The notes under the pieces were generated by a model, which worked only from the letters and a program-made list of their open reading frames with translations, searched no databases and had not been told where the DNA came from. Of a DNA stretch of 25,702 nucleotides, positions 1 through 9,807 are shown in pieces. Every line of letters begins with the position of its first letter. The stretch's first letter is position 1. The stretch comes from JAEUNJ01 sp052035955 (lineage in GTDB: Bacteria; Pseudomonadota; Gammaproteobacteria; Burkholderiales; Rhodocyclaceae), in contig JBPOHD010000138.1 of the NCBI GenBank assembly GCA_052035955.1, positions 1 through 25,702 of the forward strand. The letters run 5' to 3'. The position numbers and the translations under genes are program-made.

Positions 1-57
1 GTTCTGCTACCCTTGGCGGCCTTCGCGCAAGCCTCGCCCCCAAGCACTGGAGCCGGC

Positions 58-2271
58 ATGAAAACCCTCAAATTCCTCGGTTACGGCGTCGCGGGACTCC
101 TGGTCCTGGCGCTCGCCGCGGCCGGCATCGTCGCCGCCACCTTCGATGCCGACAGGATCAAGGCGGAACTGGCCCGCGCCGTCCTCGAAAGCAAGCAGCG
201 TAAGCTGGCAATCGCCGGCCCCCTCGAACTGTCCTTCTGGCCGAACGTGGGCATCCGGATCGGCAGGCTGAGCCTCTCCGAACACGGCAGCGACCAGGAA
301 TTCGCCGCCCTCGAATCGGCGCGGGTATCGGTGGCCGTCATGCCGCTGCTGTCGAAGCAGGTGGTGGTCGACACCATCGAGATCGTCGGCCTGAAGGCCG
401 CCCTGGTCCGGCACAAGGACGGGCGCTTCAATGTCGACGACCTGCTGTCGAAGGACGAGAAGAAATCCGAGATGATCCGCTTCGACGTCACCGGCTTGCG
501 CGTGGCAGGGGCCCAGCTCTCATGGAAGGACGAAGCCAGCGGCCAGACGGCCACCGTGTCGGACCTGAACCTGAGTACCGGCCACCTGGCCAACGCCGCC
601 ACCGGACCCCTGGCCCTGGCCCTGAAGCTGAAGGGCGACAAGCCGAGGACCGACGCGGCCGTCGAGGTTCGCGGCGAGTACCGCTACGACCTGGACCAGC
701 AGGATTTCGCCATCGGCAAGCTGGAGGCCGTCGTCAAGGGCGAGGCGGCGGGCATCAAGGGCCTGGACCTGACGGTCGCGGCGAGCACCCTCGGGGCGAG
801 GCCGGCGGCGAAGACGCTGCAGGTGGAAGGATTGAAGCTGGCCGCCAAGGGCAAGGAAGGGAACGATGCCTTCGACGCCGCCCTGGAGGCGCCCAGGCTC
901 ACCATCACGCCGGAGAAGGCCGGCGGCGATGCGGTGACCCTGTCGGCGCGCCTCTCCGGCAGCGGCCGAGAAATTTCCGCCAGGCTCGGGCTGGCCCAGG
1001 TCGAGGGCTCCGCGAAGGCGGTCCGGATCGGGAAACTGACCCTGGACCTGGACGCCAAGGCGGCCGAGGCCACGGTGAAGGGTCGGCTCGAGTCCCCGGT
1101 CGCCGCCGATCCCGTCGCCATGACCGTCGCCCTGGAGAAATTCGGCGGCGAGTTCGACGTCGCCCACCCGCGCATGCCCATGAAGCAGCTCAAGCTGCCG
1201 ATCAACGGCAGCCTGCGCGCCGACCTGCAGAAGCAGACGGCGGCCGGCCAGGTGTCGACCCGGTTCGACGAATCCAAGATCGACGCCCGCTTCGACGTGG
1301 CGAAGTTCGCACCCCTGGCCCTGGGCTTCGACCTGGACATCGACCGCCTGAACCTGGACAAGTACCTGCCGCCGGGGAAGTCCGGGGATAAGAAGGCCGG
1401 CGACGACAGGATCGACCTCGGCGCCCTGAAGACCCTGAACCTGCACGGCACGGTGAAGGTCGGCGCGCTGCAGGTGGCCAACGTCAAGGCCGCCAACCTG
1501 CGCCTGGAGATCAAGGCCGCCGGCGGCAGGCTCGACGTGGCGCCGATGTCCGCCAACCTCTACGACGGCAGCCTGTCCGGCGCCGTGACGGTCAATGCCA
1601 ACGGCAATGCCGTCGCCCTGCGCCAGAACCTGGCCGGGATCAACATCAATCCCCTGATGAAGGATGCGGTGGACAAGGACCTGATCGAGGGCCGCGGCAA
1701 CGTGGCCCTGGACGTCACCACCCACGGCGACACGGTCGGCGCCATGAAGAAGGCCCTCGGCGGGACGGCCAGCGTGGTCCTCAAGGACGGCGCCATCAAG
1801 GGCATCAACCTGGCCCAGTCCTTCCGCGAGGCCAAGGCCAGGATTTCCGGCAAACAGGACGCCGTGCAGCAGGCGAAGCAGACCGACAAGACCGACTTCT
1901 CCGAATTGACCGGTTCCTTCCGCATCGCCAGCGGCGTCGCCCACAACGAGGACCTGGCCGCCAAGTCGCCCTTCCTGCGCCTGGCCGGCAACGGCGACAT
2001 CGACATCGGCAACGGTGCGATGAACTACCTTGCCAAGGCCACCGTCGTGAATACCTCCGGCGGCCAGGGCGCCAAGGACCTGGAGCACCTGAAGGGCCTG
2101 ACGGTGCCGGTCCGGGTGACCGGTCCCTTCGACAAGCTCTCCTACAAGCTGGAGTTCGGAGGCCTGCTGCAGGAAGCCGCCAAGGCCAAGGTGGAGGAGA
2201 AGAAGCAGGAAGTGCAGCAGAAGGCCAAGGAGCAGGTGCAGGACAAGCTGAAGGGACTGTTCGGGAAATGA
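58..2271 (+). CDS. AsmA family envelope protein
   Basis: The product is 737 residues. A single N-terminal hydrophobic segment (about residues 5-26) should anchor it in the inner membrane with the rest in the periplasm. Long beta-rich repeats follow, with the recurrent 'L.L' and 'G.L..DGS' patterns of AsmA proteins, and a conserved C-terminal AsmA region lies at about 560-705. It ends in a Lys/Glu/Gln-rich helix. AsmA-like proteins are thought to act in outer-membrane biogenesis or inter-membrane lipid transport; the exact role of this one is not shown by sequence. I chose ATG 58 because GGAG lies 5 nt upstream and the signal-anchor starts there; the frame stays open to the window edge, with a TTG at 13. 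The stop overlaps the next gene (ATGA). It probably heads the five-gene + strand operon, although an upstream gene outside the window is possible. Confidence 0.85.
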   Translation: MKTLKFLGYGVAGLLVLALAAAGIVAATFDADRIKAELARAVLESKQRKLAIAGPLELSFWPNVGIRIGRLSLSEHGSDQEFAALESARVSVAVMPLLSKQVVVDTIEIVGLKAALVRHKDGRFNVDDLLSKDEKKSEMIRFDVTGLRVAGAQLSWKDEASGQTATVSDLNLSTGHLANAATGPLALALKLKGDKPRTDAAVEVRGEYRYDLDQQDFAIGKLEAVVKGEAAGIKGLDLTVAASTLGARPAAKTLQVEGLKLAAKGKEGNDAFDAALEAPRLTITPEKAGGDAVTLSARLSGSGREISARLGLAQVEGSAKAVRIGKLTLDLDAKAAEATVKGRLESPVAADPVAMTVALEKFGGEFDVAHPRMPMKQLKLPINGSLRADLQKQTAAGQVSTRFDESKIDARFDVAKFAPLALGFDLDIDRLNLDKYLPPGKSGDKKAGDDRIDLGALKTLNLHGTVKVGALQVANVKAANLRLEIKAAGGRLDVAPMSANLYDGSLSGAVTVNANGNAVALRQNLAGININPLMKDAVDKDLIEGRGNVALDVTTHGDTVGAMKKALGGTASVVLKDGAIKGINLAQSFREAKARISGKQDAVQQAKQTDKTDFSELTGSFRIASGVAHNEDLAAKSPFLRLAGNGDIDIGNGAMNYLAKATVVNTSGGQGAKDLEHLKGLTVPVRVTGPFDKLSYKLEFGGLLQEAAKAKVEEKKQEVQQKAKEQVQDKLKGLFGK

Positions 2272-2945
2272 GCAAGCGCCTCGACCACCTCTTCGCCGCC
2301 AACCAGGCCTGGGCGGCGCGCATGCGCGAGCAGGACCCGGCGTTCTTCGACCGCCTCGCCCAGCTCCAGTCGCCCGAGTACCTGTGGATCGGCTGCTCCG
2401 ATTCCCGGGTGCCGGCCAACCAGATCACCGGCCTGCTGCCCGGCGAGGTCTTCGTCCACCGCAACATCGCCAACGTGGTGGTGCATACGGACCTCAACTG
2501 CCTGTCGGTCCTCCAGTTCGCCATCGACGTGCTCAGGGTGCGCCACATCATGGTCGTCGGCCATTACGGCTGCGGCGGCGTGCGCGCCGCCCTGGAGAAC
2601 CAGCGGGTGGGCCTGGCCGACAACTGGCTGCGCCACGTCCAGGACGTCCGCGACAAGCACCGCGGCATCCTCGACGGCGTCGCCGATTCCGAAGCCCGGA
2701 TCAACCGGCTGTGCGAGCTGAACGTCATCGAGCAGGTGGTGAACGTCGCCCAGACCACCGTGCTGCGCGATGCCTGGGCCCGGGGCCAGGCCGTCAGCGT
2801 CCATGGCTGGGTCTACGGCCTCGCCGACGGCCTGCTGCGCGACATGGCGCTCACCGCCGGCAACTGCGACGAGGCTGCGGAGAAATACCAGCGGGCCCTC
2901 GATTCCCTGAGCGCCGCCGTTGCCGCTCCCGCGCCCCGGGCATGA
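2268..2945 (+). CDS. can: Beta-class carbonic anhydrase
   Basis: This 225-residue protein interconverts CO2 and bicarbonate in the cytoplasm and feeds carboxylating enzymes. The zinc site is intact: Cys43 and Asp45 in CSDSR, then His99 and Cys102 in HYGCGG, with Arg47 pairing with Asp45. Spacing and length match Escherichia coli Can (about 220 residues), and the stretch HTDLNCLSVLQFAIDVL is typical of that subgroup. The start ATG overlaps the stop of the AsmA gene as ATGA, and its own stop overlaps the ROK kinase start the same way, which implies translational coupling. The family call is secure; membership in the Can rather than the CynT subgroup is inferred from length and motif context. 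Confidence 0.95.
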   Translation: MSKRLDHLFAANQAWAARMREQDPAFFDRLAQLQSPEYLWIGCSDSRVPANQITGLLPGEVFVHRNIANVVVHTDLNCLSVLQFAIDVLRVRHIMVVGHYGCGGVRAALENQRVGLADNWLRHVQDVRDKHRGILDGVADSEARINRLCELNVIEQVVNVAQTTVLRDAWARGQAVSVHGWVYGLADGLLRDMALTAGNCDEAAEKYQRALDSLSAAVAAPAPRA

Positions 2946-3829
2946 AGCTCGGGGTGGATCTGGGAGGCACGAAGACGGAGATCATCGCCCTGGGCGACGA
3001 CGGCCGCGAATTGCTGCGCCGGCGGGTGCCGACCCCGCGCGACGACTATGCCGGCACCATAGCCGCCATCGCCGGCCTCGTCGAGGCGGCGGAGGCGCAC
3101 CTCGGGCAGGCGGGAAGCGTCGGCATCGGCATTCCCGGCGCCGAATCCCGGGCCAGCGGGCTGATCAAGAACGCCAATTCCACCTGGCTCATCGGCCGGC
3201 CCCTGCGGGCCGACCTCGAGGCGGCCCTGGGCCGGCCGGTGCGCCTGGCCAACGACGCCAACTGCTTCGCCCTGTCGGAAGCCGTCGACGGGGCGGCGGC
3301 CGGCGCCGACTGCGTCTTCGGCGTGATCCTCGGCACCGGCGTCGGCGGCGGCATCGTGGTCGGCGGGAAGGTGCTGACGGGGGCCAACGCCATTGCCGGC
3401 GAGTGGGGCCACAACCGTCTCCCGGGCGAGGCCCCGGAACGGGAGCCGGCCTGCTACTGCGGACGCAGGGGTTGCGTCGAGACCTGGCTGTCCGGGCCCG
3501 CCATGGCGCGGGACCATGCGGCGACGACCGGCGTCGCCCTCGACCCGCCGGAAATCGCCGCCCGCGCCGCCAACGGCGATCCGGACTGCGCGGCAACCCT
3601 GGAGCGCTACGAGGCCAGGCTGGCGCGCGGCCTGGCCCAGGTGATCAACATCCTCGATCCGGACGTCATCGTCCTGGGCGGCGGCATGTCCAACATCGGG
3701 CGGCTCTACGAGCGCGTTCCCACCCTCTGGCCCGAGACGGTCTTTTCCGACCGGGTGGCGACGCGGCTGCTGCGGCACCGGCACGGCGATTCCTCGGGCG
3801 TCCGCGGCGCCGCCTGGCTCTGGCACTGA
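2942..3829 (+). CDS. ROK family sugar kinase (fructokinase/glucokinase-like)
   Basis: The 295-residue product begins with the phosphate-binding DLGGTKTE (residues 6-13). It has the catalytic Asp105 in NDANCFALSE, a second glycine-rich loop GTGVGGGI (131-138), and the ROK zinc site made of His157 (GEWGHN) and Cys171, Cys173 and Cys178 (CYCGRRGC). A C-terminal ILDPDVIVLGGGMSN motif is also present. ROK kinases phosphorylate hexoses or N-acetyl amino sugars with ATP. The short length without an N-terminal helix-turn-helix makes it an enzyme rather than an NagC-type repressor. The sequence resembles the Mak/fructokinase branch, but the substrate cannot be fixed by eye. It overlaps the carbonic anhydrase by 4 bases and is followed 1 bp later by the MOSC gene. 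Confidence 0.9.
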   Translation: MKLGVDLGGTKTEIIALGDDGRELLRRRVPTPRDDYAGTIAAIAGLVEAAEAHLGQAGSVGIGIPGAESRASGLIKNANSTWLIGRPLRADLEAALGRPVRLANDANCFALSEAVDGAAAGADCVFGVILGTGVGGGIVVGGKVLTGANAIAGEWGHNRLPGEAPEREPACYCGRRGCVETWLSGPAMARDHAATTGVALDPPEIAARAANGDPDCAATLERYEARLARGLAQVINILDPDVIVLGGGMSNIGRLYERVPTLWPETVFSDRVATRLLRHRHGDSSGVRGAAWLWH

Positions 3830-3830
3830 C

Positions 3831-4493
3831 ATGGATCCGCGCGCGCGAATCGACGCCCTCTACGCCGGTCCCGTCCGCCCCCTGGCCGGCGACGGCCGTC
3901 CCTCGGCGATCGCCAAGGCCCCCCTGGCCGGACCGGTGGCCATCGGCCCCCTGGGCATCGCCGGCGACGAGCAGGCCGACCGGGTGCGCCATGGCGGTCC
4001 GGACCAGGCCCTGCAACTCTATCCCGTCGGACACTACGCGCGACTCGCCGCCTGCTTCCCCGAGGCGGCGCCTGTCCTCTCGCCCGGCCGGCTGGGGGAG
4101 AACCTGTCGGCGGACCTGGAGGAACATGCGGTCTGCATCGGCGACGTCTTCGCCCTGGGCACGGCGCGGATCCAGGTCTCGCGGCCGCGCAAGCCCTGCT
4201 GGAAGATCGACGTCCGCTGCGGTGTCGAGGGCGTCGCCGCCCGCATCGACGCGGAGGGATGGACGGGCTGGTATTTCCGCGTCTTGGCATCCGGCACGAC
4301 GGCAGCCGGCGACTTCCTGGAACTCGTCGATCGGCCGGCCGACCCCCTGAGTCTGGCCGAACTCCACGCGACCCTGGCCGCCCACCGGCCGACGCCCGGC
4401 GACCTGCGCCGCATCATCGCCCAAGCGGCCCTGGCCGCTTCCTTCCGCGACAAGGTCGTCCAACGCCTCGAATGGCTGGAAAAGAACACATGA
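3831..4493 (+). CDS. MOSC domain protein, YiiM-like
   Basis: This 220-residue protein has a MOSC (molybdenum cofactor sulfurase C-terminal) domain at about residues 30-165. Signature features are HGGPDQALQLYP (55-66), the glycine-rich GRLGENL (86-92) and Cys123 in RPRKPCWK, the conserved cysteine that in MOSC proteins is tied to molybdenum-cofactor or sulfur transfer. A short helical C-terminal extension (about 175-220) is also found in YiiM-type proteins, which in enteric bacteria reduce N-hydroxylated compounds such as 6-hydroxylaminopurine. That function here is inference from the family. The ATG follows the ROK stop by 1 bp and the TGA overlaps the transporter's start as ATGA. Confidence 0.85.
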   Translation: MDPRARIDALYAGPVRPLAGDGRPSAIAKAPLAGPVAIGPLGIAGDEQADRVRHGGPDQALQLYPVGHYARLAACFPEAAPVLSPGRLGENLSADLEEHAVCIGDVFALGTARIQVSRPRKPCWKIDVRCGVEGVAARIDAEGWTGWYFRVLASGTTAAGDFLELVDRPADPLSLAELHATLAAHRPTPGDLRRIIAQAALAASFRDKVVQRLEWLEKNT

Positions 4494-5713
4494 ACGCACC
4501 GAATCCCTGGCTGCGGGTCTTCCTGCCCTTCGCCGCCGGCTACTACCTCTCCTACTTCCTGCGCAACGTCAATGCCGTCATCGCGCCCGAACTGACGCGG
4601 GAACTCGACGTCGGCGCCGCCGACCTGGGGCTGCTCACCTCGGCCTACCTGATCGCCTTCGGCGCCTTCCAGCTCCCCCTGGGCATCCTGCTCGACCGCT
4701 ACGGCCCGCGCAAGGTCGAGGCCGCCCTGCTCCTGGTGGCGGCCGCGGGATGCGCCGCCTTCGCCCTGGGCGGCAGCCTGGCCGGCCTGGCCGTCGGCCG
4801 GGCCCTGATCGGGCTTGGCGTCTCGGCCTGCCTGATGGCCGCCTTCAAGGCCTTCTCCCTCTGGTTCCCGGCCGAGCGGCAGGCTTCCCTCAATGCCGCC
4901 ATCATGGCGGCCGGCGGACTCGGGGCCCTGACCGCGAGCACGCCGCTGGGCCTGCTGCTGCCTGTCACCGGCTGGCGCGGCATCTTCCTCGGCCTCGCCG
5001 TCCTGGCCGTGCTCGCGGCCGTGGCCATCTTCACGACGCCGGACAGGCCGGCCGCCGCCGGCAGGGAGACCCTCGGCGAGCAGCTGCGCGGCCTCGGGCA
5101 GGTCCTGTCCAGCCGCATCTTCTGGCGCATCGCGCCCCAGACGGCCCTGATCGTCGGCGGCTTCATCGCCCTCCAGGGGCTCTGGGCCGTGCCCTGGCTG
5201 ATCAACGTCAACGGCTACGAACGGGACGCCGCCGCCTTCCACCTGCTGCTGATGAGCGTCGCCATGCTGGTCGGCTTCCTGTCCATCGCCACCTTCGTCA
5301 CCGGCCTGGTGCGGCGGGGCATCCCGGCCGAGCGCATCCTGATGACCGGCCTGGGGCTGGGCCTGCTCGACATGCTGGCCATCGTGCTGGGCGTCGGACC
5401 GAGCCAGGTGCTCTGGTTCGTCTTCGGCCTGGTCTTCTCGGTCGGCAACCTGTCCTACGCCATCCTGACCGGCCGCTTCCCCACCGCCCTCTCGGGCCGC
5501 GTGAACACGGCCCTCAACCTCGCCGTCTTCGTCGGCGCCTTCGCGCTGCAGTGGGGCGTGGGCCTCGCCGTGGATGCCTTTCGCGCCGGCGGCATGACGG
5601 TCCAGGAGGCCTATCGGACCACCTTCGCCATCGTCCTCGGCCTGCAGGTCGCGGGCTACGCCTGGTACCTGGTGTCGGGGCGCCAGGCCGGGTCCGTCAG
5701 CGCGACAGCATGA
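4490..5713 (+). CDS. Major facilitator superfamily transporter
   Basis: The 407-residue product is hydrophobic throughout, with about 12 predicted membrane helices and a polar central loop near residues 183-205 (TTPDRPAAAGRET). The MFS motif A appears as GILLDRYGPRK after helix 2, and a second positively charged loop (RRGIPAERI) follows helix 8. The N-terminus (FAAGYYLSYFLRNVNAVIAPEL) resembles MFS members annotated as organic-anion or nitrate/sugar-phosphate-like carriers, but I cannot assign a substrate. The chosen ATG overlaps the MOSC stop (ATGA); the frame is open further upstream but only inside the MOSC gene. It ends the + strand operon, and its last 17 bases overlap the 3' end of the convergent LysE gene. 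Confidence 0.85.
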   Translation: MNAPNPWLRVFLPFAAGYYLSYFLRNVNAVIAPELTRELDVGAADLGLLTSAYLIAFGAFQLPLGILLDRYGPRKVEAALLLVAAAGCAAFALGGSLAGLAVGRALIGLGVSACLMAAFKAFSLWFPAERQASLNAAIMAAGGLGALTASTPLGLLLPVTGWRGIFLGLAVLAVLAAVAIFTTPDRPAAAGRETLGEQLRGLGQVLSSRIFWRIAPQTALIVGGFIALQGLWAVPWLINVNGYERDAAAFHLLLMSVAMLVGFLSIATFVTGLVRRGIPAERILMTGLGLGLLDMLAIVLGVGPSQVLWFVFGLVFSVGNLSYAILTGRFPTALSGRVNTALNLAVFVGAFALQWGVGLAVDAFRAGGMTVQEAYRTTFAIVLGLQVAGYAWYLVSGRQAGSVSATA

Positions 5714-6341
5714 GGCGGGCGCCGAGGGCGACGAAGACGCCCCCGGCGATCCGGTCCAGCCAGGGTGCCGCGCCCGGACGGCGGGCCAGCCACTGCCCCA
5801 CGTGGCCGGCGAACCAGCCGATGGCGGCGAAGATCAGCGCCGCCTGGGCGGTGAACAGCATGCCGAGCTGGACGATCTGTCCTCCGGGTCCGCCGCGCTC
5901 CGGGACCACGAACTGGGGCAGGAAGGCGAGGAAGAAGACGATCACCTTGGGATTGACGGCATTGGCCAGCAGGCCGCGGCCGAACAGGCCGGGCAGGCCG
6001 CGGTCGGCTGCATCGGCCGTGCCGCCCCTCCCGCCGACCGCGCCCAGGGCCCGGGCATTGCGGATGGCCTGGACGCCCAGCCAGACCAGGTAGGCGCCGC
6101 CCGTCCAGCGCAGCAGGGTGAAGGCCGTGGGCGAGGCGGCGATCAGGGCCGAGACGCCGAGGGCCGCCAGGGCCGTATGGGACAGGCAGCCGAGGGCACA
6201 ACCCAGCCCGAAGACGATGCCCTGGCGCCTTCCCCGGGCCATGCCCAGCGAGAGGACCATCAGGTTGTCCGGGCCCGGCGCGACCGTGACGGCGACGGCG
6301 GCGGCGAGGAAGGCGAAGGCCTGTTCGGGGGCCAGCAGCAT
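5697..6341 (-). CDS. LysE/RhtB family amino-acid or metabolite exporter
   Basis: The protein is 214 residues with about six hydrophobic segments. The family signature VAPGPDNLMVLS lies at residues 20-31, followed by GLGCALGCLSHTALAALG (45-62) and NAVNPKVIVFFLAFLPQFV (128-146), both typical of the RhtB/LeuE branch of LysE transporters. These export amino acids such as homoserine, threonine or leucine; the substrate here is unknown. A GGAG lies 8 nt upstream of the start, inside the end of priA, whose stop is 2 bp away, so the gene is probably co-transcribed with priA. A Gly/Ala-rich loop at about 100-115 is a little longer than usual. The 3' end overlaps the opposing MFS gene by 17 bases. Confidence 0.88.
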   Translation of the reverse strand: MLLAPEQAFAFLAAAVAVTVAPGPDNLMVLSLGMARGRRQGIVFGLGCALGCLSHTALAALGVSALIAASPTAFTLLRWTGGAYLVWLGVQAIRNARALGAVGGRGGTADAADRGLPGLFGRGLLANAVNPKVIVFFLAFLPQFVVPERGGPGGQIVQLGMLFTAQAALIFAAIGWFAGHVGQWLARRPGAAPWLDRIAGGVFVALGARLMLSR

Positions 6342-6343
6342 GG

Positions 6344-8332
<1,989 letters not shown>

Positions 8333-8414
8333 TTGGATCAGCTACTTATGGGTTCAATGCAAGGTGAAATCTGGCTTTTGACACACAACTGCAAGGAAAG
8401 AAAGGCCTTTGTTC

Positions 8415-8449
8415 TTACCCACATTTCCTGTGGATAACTTTGTGAATAA
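8415..8449. promoter_or_regulatory. Three DnaA boxes, two as an inverted pair
   Basis: TTACCCACA at 8415-8423 (+ strand, one mismatch to TTATCCACA) faces TGTGGATAA at 8429-8437, which is the exact reverse complement of the high-affinity DnaA box TTATCCACA. A third box, TGTGAATAA (reverse complement TTATTCACA), follows at 8441-8449, 3 bp further on and in the same direction as the second. The 5-bp spacer in the inverted pair and 3-bp spacing to the next are seen directly. DnaA binding itself is inferred from the E. coli consensus. Confidence 0.7.
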
Positions 8450-8503
8450 GGGTCCCGCAGTTTCGCTAAATTCCCCGCCCACAAGGAGATTTTCATCTCT
8501 GCG

Positions 8504-8556
8504 TAACAAATGTGCAGAAATAAATCCTTTTAAATCAATTACATGAAAAACAGGTT
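8504..8556. other. AT-rich core with IHF-like site
   Basis: This stretch is mostly A and T in a genome where neighbouring genes are clearly GC-rich. It includes AATCAATTACATG at 8533-8545, which fits the IHF consensus WATCAANNNNTTR with one mismatch. It sits between the DnaA boxes at 8415-8449 and 8604-8612. That layout (boxes, easily melted DNA, bending site) is that of a DnaA-dependent melting or regulatory site, but no function is shown. Confidence 0.45.
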
Positions 8557-8603
8557 TGGCAAATCGCCGGCAAACCCCGGAATTTGCAGGTGGAACGGCA
8601 TTC

Positions 8604-8612
8604 TGTGAATAA
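8604..8612 (-). promoter_or_regulatory. Outlying DnaA box TTATTCACA
   Basis: TGTGAATAA on the + strand reads TTATTCACA on the - strand, an exact match to TTATNCACA and identical to the box at 8441-8449. It lies on the other side of the AT-rich core, about 60 bases from the hemE stop. Confidence 0.6.
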
Positions 8613-8672
8613 GTCAAGCGCGGGAGCCCCGTCGGAGAGGCCCGCCACGCCTTGCTCGGCGGGGAGGCCGCC

Positions 8673-9755
8673 CTAAGCGCCCCGCCCCGCAAGGCGCCGG
8701 CTGTGGTCATGGACGGAATCGACCAGCACAGCCACGTTTTCGGGAGGGGTATGTTGATTGATTCCGTGCCCGAGATTGAAGACGTGCCCGCCTCCGGGCC
8801 CCGCCGCCAGGAAATCGTCCACCACGCGGCGGCCCTCCGCGGCAACGGTCTCCGGGCCCGAAAACAGGATCATCGGATCCAGGTTGCCCTGCAGGGCCAC
8901 CTTGTCGCCGGTCCGCCGGCGAACCTCGGCCAGGGAGGTGGTCCAGTCGAGGCCGACCGCATCGCAGCCGATGGCGGCAATGTCCTCGATCCGCTGGCCG
9001 CCCCCCTTGGTGAAGACGATGACGGGCACCCGCTCGCCGTCCTGCTCGCGGCGCAGCCCGGAAACCACGCGCTGCATGTAGGACAGGGAGAACTCCCGGT
9101 AGGCCCGGTGGGCCAGGGCCCCGCCCCAGGTGTCGAAGACCATGACCGCCTGGGCACCGGCCTCGATCTGGGCGTTCAGGTAGTCGGTGACGGCCGTGGC
9201 CGTGACGTCCAGGATCCGGTGCAGGAGGTCCGGACGATCGTAGAGCATGGTCTTGACGGTCCGGAAATCCTCGGAGCCGCCGCCCTCGACCATGTAGCAG
9301 GCCAGGGTGAAGGGGCTGCCGGAGAAGCCGATGAGGGGCACGGAACCGGCCAGGGCGCGGCGGATCTCGGCGACCGCGTCCAGCACGTAGCGCAGGTGGA
9401 CGGCGGGATCGGGCGCCTGGAGGTCGCGGATCGCCCACTCCTCCCGCAGGGGCCTTTCGAAGCGCGGCCCCTCGCCCTCGGCGAAGTAAAGGCCCAGACC
9501 CATGGCATCCGGCACCGTCAGGATGTCCGAGAAGAGGATGGCGGCGTCGAGGGAGAACCGGGCCAGGGGCTGCATCGTCACCTCGCAGGCGAGGCTGGGC
9601 GACTTGCACAGGGCCAGGAAATTGCCGGCCCGGCGCCGGGTCTCGTTGTATTCCGGCAGGTAGCGGCCGGCCTGGCGCATGAGCCAGACCGGGGTGTATT
9701 CCACGGGTTGCCGCAACAGGGCGCGCAGGAAGGTGTCGTTCTTCGGGCGGGGCAT
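8673..9755 (-). CDS. hemE: Uroporphyrinogen decarboxylase
   Basis: HemE removes the four acetate carboxyls of uroporphyrinogen III to give coproporphyrinogen III in cytoplasmic heme synthesis. The 360-residue product carries the family signatures PVWLMRQAGRYLPEY (residues 22-36) and ILFSDILTVPDAMG (73-86, with catalytic Asp77). It also has the later GFSGSPFTLACYMVEG and FNLGHGINQHTPPENV motifs and is complete. The ATG at 9755 gives the standard N-terminus MPRPKNDTFLRAL and the usual length; the frame continues upstream for 32 more codons without family resemblance. The start region has only a weak GGAA. The response-regulator gene ends 52 bp upstream, so the two may share a transcript. Downstream lies the DnaA-box region. 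Confidence 0.96.
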   Translation of the reverse strand: MPRPKNDTFLRALLRQPVEYTPVWLMRQAGRYLPEYNETRRRAGNFLALCKSPSLACEVTMQPLARFSLDAAILFSDILTVPDAMGLGLYFAEGEGPRFERPLREEWAIRDLQAPDPAVHLRYVLDAVAEIRRALAGSVPLIGFSGSPFTLACYMVEGGGSEDFRTVKTMLYDRPDLLHRILDVTATAVTDYLNAQIEAGAQAVMVFDTWGGALAHRAYREFSLSYMQRVVSGLRREQDGERVPVIVFTKGGGQRIEDIAAIGCDAVGLDWTTSLAEVRRRTGDKVALQGNLDPMILFSGPETVAAEGRRVVDDFLAAGPGGGHVFNLGHGINQHTPPENVAVLVDSVHDHSRRLAGRGA

Positions 9756-9807
9756 GGGCGGTCGTTCCGTGGCGGGATGGAGCCGCGATTCTACGCCCGC
9801 CGGAGTC

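Larger units (their letters stand above)
8333..8672. promoter_or_regulatory. AT-rich intergenic region between hemE and priA with DnaA-box cluster
   Basis: This is the only gene-free stretch over 300 bases. It forms the upstream region of priA and the downstream region of hemE, both on the - strand. Much of 8340-8615 is strikingly AT-rich against very GC-rich neighbours. It holds three exact matches to TTATNCACA and one single-mismatch match, a small dyad GAGAT-TTTC-ATCTC at 8486-8499, and an IHF-like site inside the AT-rich core. The part next to hemE (8613-8672) is GC-rich, with a CCCGCC/GGCGGG stem (8641-8646 with 8658-8663) that could be a weak hemE terminator. I see no convincing sigma-70 promoter for priA, though one is expected here. 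Function as a DnaA-controlled promoter, a DnaA-titration locus or an origin is inference. Confidence 0.7.

Noticed and set aside
2..61. Possible 3' end of an upstream gene ending in TGA at 59-61 with an ATGA overlap onto the AsmA start
   Set aside because: All three + frames are open over these 57 bases and the 19 residues show no recognisable ending, so it cannot be supported.
520..2088. Long - strand open frame (522 codons) opposite the AsmA gene
   Set aside because: High-GC codon bias opens the opposite strand; the translation is Gly/Gln/Val-rich without family motifs, while the + strand gene has clear AsmA features.
8333..8672. Calling the gap the chromosomal origin oriC outright
   Set aside because: No dnaA, dnaN, gyrB or rpmH nearby, and the flanking genes do not diverge from the gap. 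The DnaA boxes are real matches, but origin status needs genome-wide skew or copy-number data.
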